This document shows, piece after piece, positions 35,346 to 46,682 of a stretch of DNA of 64,000 nt (position 1 is the stretch's first letter; every line of letters begins with the position of its first letter). The stretch is from contig CM043966.1 in NCBI GenBank assembly GCA_014529385.2, positions 93,261,087 through 93,325,086 of the forward strand, given 5' to 3'. The translations under genes were made by a program, and so were the position numbers. Below the pieces are notes generated by a model. That model ran no database searches and was not told where the DNA came from. It saw only the letters and a list, made by a program, of their open reading frames with translations. The stretch comes from Adiantum capillus-veneris. Taxonomy: Eukaryota > Streptophyta > Polypodiopsida > Polypodiales > Pteridaceae.

Positions 35346-36593
35346 ATGAATTGCCTGATACTCCTTTGTTCATTGTTGAGACAATGCCTGAATGGAGTGA
35401 AAAGATTGTTAACTTCTTAGTTAATGGTTTTCCACCCAAAGAGCTGCGAAAAGATATAGCTCAAAAATTAATCAAGGAATGCGAACCCTATTGCTTACTG
35501 GCTGGAACTCTCTATAAGAGAGGAAAAGATGATGTTCTTAGACGCTGTGCCCGCGAGGATGAGTATTTATATATTCTACAAGAGGCACACATGGGCGTAG
35601 TTGGTGGTCACTTTTCAGGAAAGTTGGGCCCGAAAGATCTTACAGTCAGGCTATTGGTGGCCCACTCTGTTTAAGGATGCATCACTTTTTGCAAAGGGAT
35701 GTGATGAATGCCAACGCTTCAACAAGCCACAAAGAAGGGATAGGATGCCTCTACATCCCATCAAGGTAACCCAACCATTTGAAAAGTGGGGCTTAGACTT
35801 TGTAGGACCGATTAGTCCGGCTGCATGTAACACGCAATCACGATATATCATTGTGGCTACCGACTATGTAACCAAATGGGCTGAAGCAAAAGCAACACAA
35901 AAGGCGGATGCAAAAACAACAGCTAAGTTCCTCTTTGAGAACATTATCACATGTTTTGGATGCCCCTTTGAACTTGTGAGTGACAATGGAACTCATTTTA
36001 TAAATGAAGTAATAAAAGAACTCACATCAAACTTCATGATATCTCACCACAAGTCTACACCCTATTATCCCCAAGCAAATGGCCAAGCTCAGAGTACCAA
36101 CAAAACTCTCATCTCCATTTTGACAAAGACAGTCGAGGCTCATCGCACTGATTGGGACCTAAAGCTTACATCAGCTTTATGGGCTTATCGTACTGCGTAT
36201 AAAGTTGCTATTAATTGCACACCGTTTAAGATGGTCTATGGCCAAGAAGCAGTTATGCCATGGGAGATTGTCCTTCCTAGTCTTCGAGTAGCTTCTCAAG
36301 AAGGTTGGGATGGTAACCCCTTAGTGGAGCGATTATATATCCTAGAAAGGCTAGATGAAGAGAGGCAATTAGCTGTGCGAAATGCTCTAGTGGAGAAGGA
36401 TAGGAGAAAGAAGTGGTTTGATAGCCATTTAAAGGATAAAGACATCAAGGTTGGTGATAAAGTTCTTATGTACGGGGTACGTAATGAAAAGAAGAAATTG
36501 AAATACGCTGGTAAAGGACCATATCGAGTGTGTGAAATTACCCCGCAAGGTACCATTCATGTGGAGACTCTAGATGGAGTTGAAACCATTTGA
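35346..36593 (+). pseudogene. int: Gyp-1 integrase with catalytic Glu replaced by Gln
   Basis: HHCC zinc domain: HMGVVGGH then CDEC, with a frameshift near 35640. Core: KWGLDFVGPIS (first Asp), LVSDNGTHF (second Asp) and, exactly 35 residues later, ANGQAQSTNKTL, where the catalytic Glu is Gln (CAG at 36090-36092). The C-terminal region has VGDKVLMY, KYAGKGPYRVCEI and then a TGA at 36591. The frame continues beyond that stop. The D,D(35)E centre joins cDNA to the genome, so this copy should be inactive for it. No chromodomain is visible. Confidence 0.9.
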
Positions 36594-37391
36594 TTCCTTA
36601 ATGGGATTAAATTCAAAAGATATTATGATCCTCTAAGCCAGGAAGAGTTACAAGCCATCCATCAAAAGAAGGCTGCCAAGGAACAAGCAAAGCTTAAAAA
36701 AATCCAAGCAAGAGTTGAGGCTTGAGAACGACAACAACGTCTTAGACGCCAACGCGAGGCTAATCTGGGAATCACGCAAGCATTTTTCGAGGACACAGAT
36801 GATGACTCATTAGAATCTGAGCCACCCCTACGATACCCAATTGAGCTAAATAGCCCCTATGGGAAAGTACTATACAATGCCTTATTAGATACGGGAGCTA
36901 AACACAATTTGTTATCCTATGGAGTTTGGTGTCAATTAGGGAAACCGACCCTATCCCCGAGTACGATGCAAGTCAAGGGCATTAATAAAAAGAAAACTGC
37001 TATTCTTGGAGTCCTTCAGACCCCTGTTGTCTATGACAATGGAAGCATAGTGCAGAGGTTTCTAGTCATGCCCGCGGGAGCTATGGAAGGCAACGTAAAC
37101 CTGGGACGCACGTGGATGCTGGCAACCAAATGCATTATTGATTGGGATACTGGTAGTGTCACGACGCGACCACCGACTCTTACCCCTATCATTCAAGCAA
37201 AGTCACCTACGTTGCAAACTCTAGCAAAGTTGAAGGATAGCCAACATTCACAAGCCAAGGTGGTTAACTCGTCTTTGCCGGCTACCCATGAATCTAGCAC
37301 TTCAACACTTGTAGTTGCAGCAAGCAGTAATATTGCAAGTACTCAACCTGCACAACCTAAGAGTACATACCAATGGGTCCCCAAGGCCTAA
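36594..37391 (+). pseudogene. Gyp-1 second retropepsin-like domain, C-terminal to integrase
   Basis: The integrase frame continues after TGA 36591, with a second TGA at about 36723. A Lys/Gln/Arg-rich helical linker (QKKAAKEQAKLKKIQ) and an acidic stretch (EDTDDDSLESEPP) lead to a protease-like fold: YNALLDTGAKHNLLS with Asp at 36888-36890 and an intact D-T-G; MQVKGINKKKTAILG; and a closing motif VNLGRTWMLA about 66 residues after the Asp, the usual retropepsin spacing. A Ser/Thr-rich tail follows. Retropepsins normally lie between gag and RT; one after integrase is unexpected. It could be a captured copy from another element or a duplicated, repurposed domain. Function unknown. Confidence 0.75.
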
Positions 37392-38030
37392 CTTCCAACT
37401 ACCTCAACCCTCCCATCCATTCCAAGAAAAAATTTCCTCGGAAAACCAAGAGCGCGCCCTAGGAGAGTCAAGACCAAATCACGATGGATTCCAAAACAAC
37501 TATTAGAAGCCCAAGGCTACTGTGATGGAAATGAGCAAATTTGGGTACCTAAACGTAAAATGTGTCCTTCCCTATCGACAACAAACCCATATGAGTCAAA
37601 CAGTGTAACGCTAAAGCCAATGGCAGACCGTGGGAAGGGAAAGATCACAGGATGCTACACACCTAGTCCAGAGCTAGTTTGGGCTCCAAGGCAAAACCAA
37701 TTTATTCCACCTACCTCAGGAAGGGGGGAGTTCCATGAAGCTTCTAGCTCCTCATGTAATACATCCATAGAGGTAAAAGCTTCTACACAGCCTCCATCTA
37801 TAGTAGTGGACCTCCATGAAGCTACAAAAGAATCCACACCTCCCAGTGTTCAAGAATCACCTGATGAACCACTTCAAGTTTGATCCTGGGAGAGTACCTT
37901 ACCACCCTTGCAACTTGACGAGGCACCTAGGGTAATAGAAAACTACTGGCAAAAATCCTCACCTATTACCAACTGGAACAATTGGTTTCAAAGGGTGACG
38001 ACATCATTTTAAACGGTATGATCTACCCAA
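37392..38030 (+). other. Gyp-1 post-protease region, low-complexity frames
   Basis: An open stretch at 37560-37883 (107 residues, Pro/Ser/Glu rich, no domain) and short pieces around it. It reads like a disordered continuation of the upstream polyprotein broken by frameshifts. Confidence 0.5.
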
Positions 38031-38130
38031 GGAAGGGGGGAGTGTTTGTGGACATCCATTATTCACTTGCTTCCCTCTCAACCTTTCTCCCTGACCTCTT
38101 AATCTCCAATCTTAGGGAATGTATATATAA
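38031..38130 (+). promoter_or_regulatory. Internal polypurine tract, LTR-like start and TATA box
   Basis: GGAAGGGGGGAG (38031-38042) is followed by TGTTTGTGGACAT, closely matching the tract and LTR start at 3238-3264. TATATATAA lies at 38122-38130, about 140 bp before the ATG of the next open frame. It looks like the beginning of a related LTR fixed inside Gyp-1 and may act as an internal promoter; that role is inferred. Confidence 0.5.
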
Positions 38131-38267
38131 AGCCTTATACTCACAAAAACAAGATAAAAAAGTAAAAGAGCAAGAGCCATAACACAAATCATAAAAACAA
38201 ATTATGCACAAGAACACGACCCTTGTAATATTTGCACTCTAACCATCATCTATTTGCGTGTACAGAT

Positions 38268-38690
38268 ATGGCTAGTACGCTAGAGTCATCCACTCCTGCC
38301 TTGGGTGAGAGGTACCCTCGTTACTTTTCACAAATATTTCACATGGTCTTTCCAGTGCTTGCATGTGAATGGGATTTGATAGGTACGCTAGCATGTGAGA
38401 GGAATTTTGAGGAGTTAGAATGGCTGATACGTCTCTTGACCACGTCTGATCCATACTTAGTAGAGAGCGTTTCTCCCATTGCACAAGCCTACCCTTTTGA
38501 CCAAGATGACTATAGGCATCTAGTGACCTTCTTAGTAAACATGGGCACCTATGATGAAGAAGAAAATTTACTGGACTACACGGATGGCACATATGGTCTC
38601 ATGGATGATGACTTTGTTTATCTCGATGATGAGGATAGGGGTTTAGCCTTAGGGTTTCCCCTCAACCTCTACAATATCCTATTCCTTTGA
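38268..38690 (+). CDS. Gyp-1 3' ORF, 140 residues, unknown function
   Basis: Intact frame. I prefer the ATG at 38268 (MASTLESSTPALGERYPRYF) over the in-frame one at 38232, because the sequence before it is low-complexity leader. The protein is acidic: FHMVFPVLACEWDLIGTLA, EELEWLIRLLTT, then a run rich in Asp and Glu (YDEEENLLDYTDG, MDDDFVYLDDEDRG). The alternation of hydrophobic and charged residues suggests helices. I see no signal peptide, membrane segment, zinc finger or envelope feature. It is open although the surrounding pol is full of stops. Some plant gypsy elements carry extra ORFs here; I cannot assign it to any of them. Confidence 0.6.
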   Translation: MASTLESSTPALGERYPRYFSQIFHMVFPVLACEWDLIGTLACERNFEELEWLIRLLTTSDPYLVESVSPIAQAYPFDQDDYRHLVTFLVNMGTYDEEENLLDYTDGTYGLMDDDFVYLDDEDRGLALGFPLNLYNILFL

Positions 38691-40050
38691 CTCTCTAGGG
38701 GGAGTGCAAATAATTAGGTTAGGGTTCCTTATGTTTTTTGTTGTGTTCAATAAATGTTGGTACCTTTTCCCACTAATGTGCCGGGGAGGTATTCCTTTTG
38801 TTTCCTAGTGTGTACAGGAGCGTGTTGCTATTGATAGGATTTGGACCTTCATGGAATCTTTATCTCGACTCACTCTTCAAATCAAGCGCGACCATCGACA
38901 CAAACAGGTGTTTCTTGTCCATTAGCATTGCCCCTTATCTTTTTTGCATCTATGATTGTCTACTTTAATTGTGATTGGTAGCCTAATATTCACCGCATTT
39001 GCTTAGTATCAAACATTTAATTCAATGTAATTTTTTGTCATAATCACTTGTCTAGGTTTAAAAATCAAGCAGTCCGATTAAGCTAGTTTGACCAAGTTAG
39101 GTGTTAGAAATCTTCTCTTAATACCATGGGGAATGCCTTCCTAATAATCAATGGTTACTTAGGTTCTTAATCCGATTTAGGCAGCATTGTGTGAAATGTA
39201 CTAGGGCTTTCTAGTGGGCTTGACCCTATTGACCTTTCGCTTAAGTATTATAAAGCGAGTTTACTAGTGTGATGAGCTTGGGGAGGTGTATCAGTGTTAT
39301 ATGACCCCCCAAAGTTACAAAATTAAAATGCTGAAAATGAACAAACAAAAAATCAAAGTGCCACACTGTAAAATCTTAAGCTGGAAGAGAAATCTCAGCT
39401 TGATTTGGTACTTCACTCACATGTATTGCCTATGGTACTAGAGCCCTAGAGCTTCCCAGTATGGGCGCTTTTCCTTGAAAAGCAAAAAATCCAAGGCATA
39501 CAAAATAAGCACACACATCAAATTGAATCACTGTGAAAACACTTTGGGGGGTCAAAGAAAAGGTAATCAGTCAGGCGATGATTTCATGAGAAATTCCTTT
39601 TATCGTAGCTTAACTACAAGGTCCTCTAAGTATAGCCTCTAGTTAGCCCGCGAACATGAAATACTTGGCTCTCGCGATTAAACAACTTAATTGACCAGAG
39701 AAAATTAAGAAGCTTACCCATGGTATTAATATTCGATCTCTAATGCCTTTCGACCGTCAAATTAGCGACCCCAGACTTGTTTAATTTTTTACCTTTACAT
39801 CTGTTTATGCATTTGATTACATTGCAATTTAATGTTCATTGCTGACAAATTTTTTGAAATTCTTTTACCAATCAATTTGTCTACCTAAAACTGCATATGC
39901 TTTTTAATCACTTATGAGAATGCAATTACTGTGCCAATGTTGTTTGATTTTGCAGTGACTGAAAAAGGCTAAGGACATTCATCTCAAATGCTCTTCCACC
40001 TCGACGAACGAGCTTCAACTCAATAGCTTCCGAGGACGGAATCTACATCA
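38691..40050 (+). other. Gyp-1 3' untranslated region
   Basis: About 1.35 kb with no open frame of note, between the 3' ORF and the polypurine tract. AT-rich, with no repeat I can define. Confidence 0.5.
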
Positions 40051-40062
40051 GGAAGGGGGGCA
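40051..40062 (+). promoter_or_regulatory. Gyp-1 polypurine tract
   Basis: GGAAGGGGGGCA directly precedes the TG of the 3' LTR. Confidence 0.88.
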
Positions 40063-40697
<635 letters not shown>

Positions 40698-40811
40698 TTG
40701 TCCAAAGCGTAAACTGTAAATCGTAAAAGTACCTTAGATTGCGTAATGTTGAAAGGAGATAGCTCAAGAAACTTAGCTATCAAACTTCATTTGAGTGCAA
40801 ACCATTCTTGT
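40698..40811. repeat. Right half of the tandem repeat split by Gyp-1
   Basis: Begins with the target duplication TTGTC, continues CAAAGCGTAAACTGTAAAT and then repeats the 21863-21958 sequence. A variant of the same string (CGAAGTGTAAACTGTAAAT) follows at 40813. The empty site was therefore a tandem pair of about 117-bp units. Confidence 0.82.
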
Positions 40812-40831
40812 CCGAAGTGTAAACTGTAAAT

Positions 40832-41738
40832 CTAACTTGCTTACCGACTTGCTTGAATCACTCCCCTTGGCATCAAAATTTGCAGCACCCCGTGGTGTGG
40901 TTGTATGCGTTGGATTCAACTTGTAGCCGTGGATAACAATGTGCCTGCTCTTTATTTTTTTACATGCTCCTTAGTCGAAACATGACCGATGTACCATGGT
41001 CAATCTTATGGTCTTTGCATTTTTTATACACTCATATGGTACCTTGCTTCCATGCTCAAAAGTCATAACTAGACAGGGGTAAAATAAAACCGACTTTGTC
41101 GATCCTCGACCTAGTTGAGTAGGACGTTGTATTGGAAGCATACCAGTCCTCCCAAAGAGCAAACAAAGCATGAAAATTCGAGTCGAATGAGAATTTCTCC
41201 AAGGTTAATGAGATCCCAACATCTATTGAATGTTGTGCATTGATTTTGTGATTACAATCTGTTGCTTCTTGCCAAATGAGCCTAAGATCCCAACAATTAA
41301 GAGAACACAATTGGCCTTACCAAATTCAATTCTAAAAAATTATTGAATGTTGTGTGTTGATGTCATGATCACAATCTGTTGTTGCTTTCCAAATCCTCCT
41401 TTGCATCGTCATCTCTATGGCTACATTACCAAAAAATCATGAATACAAAGTGGTGCTTTATATTTTCAAGCCGAGCCTCAAATTTACTACATTGTTGGAA
41501 GATTCTTTTTGTATTTTTGTATTTAATAGTTGGTGGGATATGGATCAAAGTCGGTGCATGTATAAGGCTTGAAGGCCTTGCCGTGCGTTGGAGACTGGCT
41601 ACTACGAGGTGCGTGAGTGGGAACAACTATCTAGCTGCCTAGTTAAAAACCCATAGTTAAAAAATTGGTGGTCTTAGGAGGGTGTGAACCCAAGGCTCGA
41701 CAACATGGTGATGGCAGGCTACTGCACAGGTTCGTGAT

Positions 41739-41779
<41 letters not shown>

Positions 41780-42272
41780 CTCCTCTTGCGGGGCTGCAGA
41801 AATGAATCCACACCTATATGAGCACATAATGAGGGTGGCCACACACCTTGTGGTGAAGATCAGAATTAATTCGTCACAATGTGTGCTAGGGGGGGTTGCA
41901 CGCAGCCACAGTCGAAGCCTTCCTCCTTCTTTGACTTTATCTTGCCCAAGAGTGTCTGCATGCCTCATGCAAAAGCTTCTCTAATGACTCCTAAGGCTTG
42001 GAACCCCTACGATACCAGGTTAAGAGACTAGGGACTGACACATGCTCGTCTCCAGCTAGTCGTGCTAAGTATAGGCCCTTCGCTTGTGCTGTATATAGGG
42101 GTGTCGTCTCTGTCGGATTCACTACTAGAACCCATGAGTGTTGCAGAAAGGATCGGATCCTCCGTAAGGAAAATGTTCTGACCTTTTGAACCATTGTTAC
42201 ATGCTTGAACACTCTAAGCCAAAAATCAATAGCAACACACAAACAAAAACTGCGAACAACTAAACTGAACTT

Positions 42273-42273
<1 letters not shown>
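40832..42273. other. No gene recognised; GA tract and possible LTR end
   Basis: No supported coding region. (GA)n at about 41738-41777. On the reverse strand CCTGGTATCGTAGGGG (about 42002-42018) resembles a degenerate copia primer site, and 42020-42220 upstream of it has CCCTATATACAGC, a possible TATA box, so a reverse-oriented LTR relic is possible here but weakly supported. Confidence 0.35.
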
Positions 42274-42335
<62 letters not shown>

Positions 42336-42484
42336 ATAGATAGATAGATTGAATTATCGTCCACGGAGGTCAGATATGACCTATGGGACCGAACAAAAAA
42401 GCATTACAACAGATTCTGCAAAAATGTGTGGGGTTGCGGGATACATCTCAGTTAAGGATTGAGGGTCCATAAAAAAGAGAGGGC

Positions 42485-42507
42485 GGGGGGGGGGGGGGGG
42501 GGGGGAG
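42485..42507. repeat. Poly-G tract of 23 bases
   Basis: Uninterrupted G run on the plus strand inside the HL-1 3' region. Able in principle to form a quadruplex, and prone to sequencing or length error. Confidence 0.85.
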
Positions 42508-42530
42508 ATAGGATGAACAAAAACAAAAAC

Positions 42531-43037
42531 CTATGAGGAGAGAGGTGAGGGGGAAGCCGGTTTGAGAGTTCGAAACTCTTCAATAATGGCTTTACCTCCG
42601 CGATAGACTGACCATTTCCCTGCTGTGCGCGCTTCTCGCATTTTTTGGAGTTCTGTCTTCTTTTGCTTGAGTTGAGCGGGTGTGAGATCTTCCGCAAACC
42701 ATATTTTGGTATCATTAAGAAGCCTTGATTGTTCAAGGAGTTTGCTTCGGTCCGCCTTGGTTTTGAAGGTGAGGATGGCATGATTGGTACGATGCTCGTG
42801 TGCAAGAGAACTAATTGATGTTGGATCCCATTGGACCATGTGGATTACAGATTGGATGCGGGTAAAGGACTCGTGATTGAGGTCCCCTTCCCCTTTCCAA
42901 TCGTTTGGAAGACCGCCAATGTGAACATTGAGGGCGATAACCTCTTGCTGTTGGTGTTCGCGTAGCGCCGATGCCACTCGATCTTCGACCTTGCGAGAGA
43001 TGATCTCTTGTACTTGGTTTTTAACCTCCTTTGTGAG

Positions 43038-43040
<3 letters not shown>
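42531..43040 (-). CDS. HL-1 LINE ORF1-like protein, 5'-truncated
   Basis: An open frame of about 170 residues before it runs into the GA tract. The upstream 'protein' is translated microsatellite, and the true start is not visible. Features: EVKNQVQEIISRKVEDRVASALREHQ (coiled-coil like), IGGLPNDW, HAILTFKTKADRSKLLEQSR and KIWFAEDLTPAQLKQKKTEL, then AGKWSVYRGGKAIIEEF. The pattern of an RRM-like strand, a 'D-LTP-Q---R' helix and a closing R-GK-W--YR-GK is that of LINE ORF1 RNA-binding proteins; family membership is from memory. The frame has no internal stop. Confidence 0.6.
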
Positions 43041-43080
<40 letters not shown>

Positions 43081-43319
43081 AGGAAATCCGTACATGGCAA
43101 TCAACGTAGTTTACGGAAATCTTAAATCAACCCTTCCACTTTTGTCTTTTTGGGTTAAGGCTCCTCGGCTAGTGCTCTTCAAGTTGGTAGGGGTTAGGTT
43201 TTTAAAACCCTAACCTCCTAGGCCATACTTCTCAGCCAATCTTTTTAGATTCGGCATGCCACGTCACAAACTTGTGACAGCACAACTCGACAACTCGTTG
43301 CCAAGAACTTCTCTTAGAG

Positions 43320-43890
43320 ACATGGCGTGGACTACACGAGACCTTCGCACCGATTGCGACGATGGCAACCATTCGGACAATGTTTGCCCTTGCTCTCTTT
43401 CTTGAGAGTCCGTGTTTCAGATGGATGTCGACTCAGCTTTTCTCAACGACTTACACCTAGCCTTTGTTCATCTGGACATGCTACCTTCAAAGACTTCTCC
43501 ACGAGCATCAGACATTGAGACAGCTCTTGCAGTTTGAGATTCTTGGAGTTGGATCTTGGACCACGGCACATGACATCTTTGAAGGATCTATTATCCAACT
43601 TGCAATGACACTGTGGTTTCATTTTTATCAACAACAAACCGGAGATTCCTGTTCACAGCAAGGGTACCATGGAGTTGATTCCAGATAGGGTATGCATACG
43701 TCCAAGGTTCATTATGCTCCAAAGGTGAATTTCCATCTCATGTAAGTGCATGATGTCTGCAAGTTAGGCATGGAAGAGGTCTCCATGGCGGATGCAATGT
43801 CCATACAAGATCTAGACTTTCACAAGGAGGTCAGAGGGGGCACAATGGAGCAAGGTCTCTACAGGCTCCAAGATCTTTGTTCACTTACTA
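43320..43890 (+). pseudogene. Scrambled copia fragments (RT piece, then protease piece)
   Basis: About 43325-43470 carries a copia RT front in mixed frames: DYTE...FAPIATMATIRTMFALAL and FQMDVDSAFLNDL. Then 43540-43760 carries the protease/GAG-pre-integrase region (WILD, a damaged HMTP, GMHTSKVHYAPKVNFHLM), like the Cop-C text at 49640-49900. RT before protease is the wrong order, so this is a rearranged joint of two pieces, probably from a Cop-C relative. Confidence 0.65.
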
Positions 43891-44779
43891 GTTCTCCTAC
43901 TATCACAAGTTGGTAACGTGGTAACAACAGAGATTTACGGTTTTCATAAACCTAACCCTTACCCTCCCAACTTAAAAGATCACCGGCCGAGGGGCCTAAA
44001 CCCTTGAAATAAAAGCAACGTGAGCTGATGACGTGGCAAGCTGTATGAACATCGCGGAATGCAAAGGCTTGCTAACGTGGCAATGTATGGAAATCCTGAA
44101 AAACGCACTTGTGCCAAAAGGATGATCAAGTACTCGAAGGACCCAAAGTACGCAAAGTATCTGAAGAATCAACCACTTGACGAGGTTCACTCATACCAAT
44201 CGAGCCTTGCATACATGCAGCAATTCGACTTCGCTTTTTCTGGAGGTCATTTCTTGGAAGTTTCCAAGGCATGAAAGGCGACATCTTTTCTCAACACTAG
44301 GACTATGTGAACACAAGCCACTTATGTGGGTATAAGAAACGTTTTTGTAAATTCTTGTTCTCATACGCCATAGAAAACCTCACCAAAAGATTTTAAGGAT
44401 TTGTTCTCAAAGCATGTAAGGAGTTGAAAAAAATATATACATAAAAATTTTCATATTAAATTACTATTTTTCAAGAGCTATCTTTTAGGAACAATCGAAC
44501 AAAAATTGCTCAAAAAATTTCATATCCCATGTAGACTCCTTAAAAACCTTCAAAGCACATTGAAACTTTTTTGAAAAATACATGGACGTGTATACAATGA
44601 AAATCTATGCATGTACTATTTTTAGAAAAAAGATTGTCGACTAATTTTACGCGTCAAAAACGTGTATGTTGTCATATTTTAAGCCATTTTTGCGGCTTTT
44701 TACTACTTTTTAGGGGGGGGGAAGTATTTTGCACTTTTTTGGGGTAAATGGTAAACCTAGAGTTAAAGGTAATGCACAG
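43891..44779. other. No gene recognised; AT-rich
   Basis: 44059-44274 is an open frame of 71 residues without motifs. 44400-44720 is AT-rich with an eight-base G run near 44714. I see nothing else. Confidence 0.4.
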
Positions 44780-45610
44780 GCTTGGTGGTCAACCCTATTG
44801 TTACACAACAAAAGTCACAAACCATTCAAAGGCTTATGGCACACGCCAAGGAAGGCTTTGGTATGCATTCCAACTCTTTGACCTATCCCTCAAATAAGCC
44901 AATGCTCATCTCAACAAGGAAGGATTCTTTCGACGACAAAGAAGAAGGGCAAGCAACAGAAGAAGAAACACACCGGCCTGAAATTATCCGTAGAGCAACG
45001 TGCAGAGTACCATCAAGAGGGCAAGTATTACAGTTGTGGGAAACAAGGACACATCCTTGCGAAGTGTCCAAAGAAAGCACTAAGGGAGTAAGTTGAGGAA
45101 AAACCGAAAACTTTGAAATCTACACAGGAGCGTGCAAAGAAAGGAAGACAAAGGCAAACAGGTTCTAGATTTTGTGGGAGCGACCCTAGAGCAGATGGAT
45201 AAGAGTACAGAGCTTTGCAGAGAGTGGGACAAAGTACGCGATCAAGAAGTCCTTGAATCATTCGACGGAGGAGACAAGGCACTCGAATTGGCCGCTCGAC
45301 TAGGAATAACACTTGAAGAAATGGCACCACAAATGGATGCGGTTTTAGTAACACGGAAGCATGATGTCGCCATTATACATGTCATTGGTAAATTATGGTT
45401 GCATTGTTAGGGGCATCTAGGACACAAGGACTTCTATATCATGCCATTAGAGGGGTTTGATGTATTCTTGGGAGTACCCTGGCTCCACAAAAACCATGTC
45501 GCGATCGACTATTCGGCTAGGAAAGTAACATTGAAGAATGAAAAAGACAGAGAGATCATCCTAGATGTAAAATTAAAAAGCGAAATAGTTCCACTTGTAT
45601 CGGCCTCTTG
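44780..45610 (+). pseudogene. Gyp-4: gypsy gag end and protease remnant
   Basis: Reading across frames, 44990-45080 gives EQRAEYHQEGKYYSCGKQGH and ILAKCPKK, a zinc knuckle lacking its first Cys. From 45240 the text LAARLGITLEEM and, after a stop, GHKDFYIMPLEGFDVFLGVP then WLHKNHVAIDY matches the C-terminal half of a gypsy retropepsin; the catalytic D-S-G is not visible. The sequence ends at about 45610 against a reverse-oriented LTR fragment. Confidence 0.7.
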
Positions 45611-45611
45611 A

Positions 45612-45721
45612 CCCAAAACCGTAACACCCCTTTTGGTATTTCTTCTCTATTGCTCTTGACAAAGGTACAACTACCAGGGAGAGCCGCTTTGCAATCTACA
45701 CATGCTAGATCTTCTAGAGAG
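45612..45721 (-). repeat. LTR fragment with conserved R/U5 block
   Basis: On the reverse strand GAAATACCAAAAGGGG, a variant of the block GAAATACCGAAAGGGGCGCC seen at 47700, 58140 and 62240. Short, with boundaries unknown. Confidence 0.4.
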
Positions 45722-45949
45722 TGTCAAAGGTGCAACGGAAAGGGGTGAATCGAGTAATGAACTTGTCTACAACCGCAAGCAAACCACCTCTCCGTGACGG
45801 GCAGCCAATAGATATCGGATCTATCACGACGGATCTCCTCTTCGTCAAGCTCCTAGCGTGTACCACCCACTGAACGGGCACACGAACTCACCGCACACGA
45901 TGCAACACCGAGAGGGTGTGTACACCACAAAAGAGAGAGAGCACTAGGT

Positions 45950-46016
<67 letters not shown>

Positions 46017-46605
46017 AAGGTAAAAACGCCAGTAGAGGTAAGATCGACGTGGAGAGAGAAAACGCTAGAGAGAGGAGTCGCCGGCACACCAAACTAGCAG
46101 ACAGAAACGCTAGAGATAGATAGATTTCATTATCGTCCTCGGAGGTCAAATATGACCTATGGGACAAAGAGAACATACATTGTCGGGCTCTTGCTAAAAG
46201 AGTACATGGAGAACATAACTAAATGTGGATACAACAAAATTGTGACATATGTCACTTGAGAGGGGAAGAGGAAGTGGGTAAGGGAAATGGCTTGGGGGTT
46301 TTTGGGACCCGAAACTCCTCAGTGATAGCCTTGCCACCTTGGTATATGGCCCATTTGCCTGCTGCTAATGCATCTCATTATTTTTGAAGCTCTTGCTTCT
46401 TGACTTTAAGTTGAGCGAGTGTTAAGGCCTCACTAATCCAGATTTTAGTGCCCTCGTGGAGTCTTGCTTGTTGTAGAAGCGCGATGCGTGCCTCTTTATA
46501 TTTTAAGACAAGAATGCCTTGGTTGATGCGACTGTTGTGGTGAACCTTCTCGATTGTGTCGGGGTCGAACCTAGTTGGGTGAATGGCTTGGTTGAGCTTC
46601 GCTAG

Positions 46606-46682
<77 letters not shown>

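Larger units (their letters stand above)
42333..43041 (-). mobile_element. HL-1: ORF1-only LINE-like unit
   Basis: Reverse-strand unit between two (GA)n tracts (42274-42332 and 43042-43077). On its own strand: an ORF1-like frame, about 150 bp of 3' sequence with a 23-base C run, then CCTCCGTGGACGATAATTC and a tail of TATC repeats running into (TC)n. The same 3' end occurs in HL-2 at 46116. ORF1 is followed directly by the tail with no endonuclease or RT, so this is not an ordinary 5' truncation. It resembles half-LINE elements in layout. Confidence 0.6.

Noticed and set aside
38268-38690. Envelope-like protein in Gyp-1
   Set aside because: The 3' ORF lacks a signal peptide, membrane segment or cleavage site, so I call it unknown.
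42002-42018. A definite copia primer site on the reverse strand
   Set aside because: Only TGGTATC matches and no coding region follows; kept as a weak possibility.
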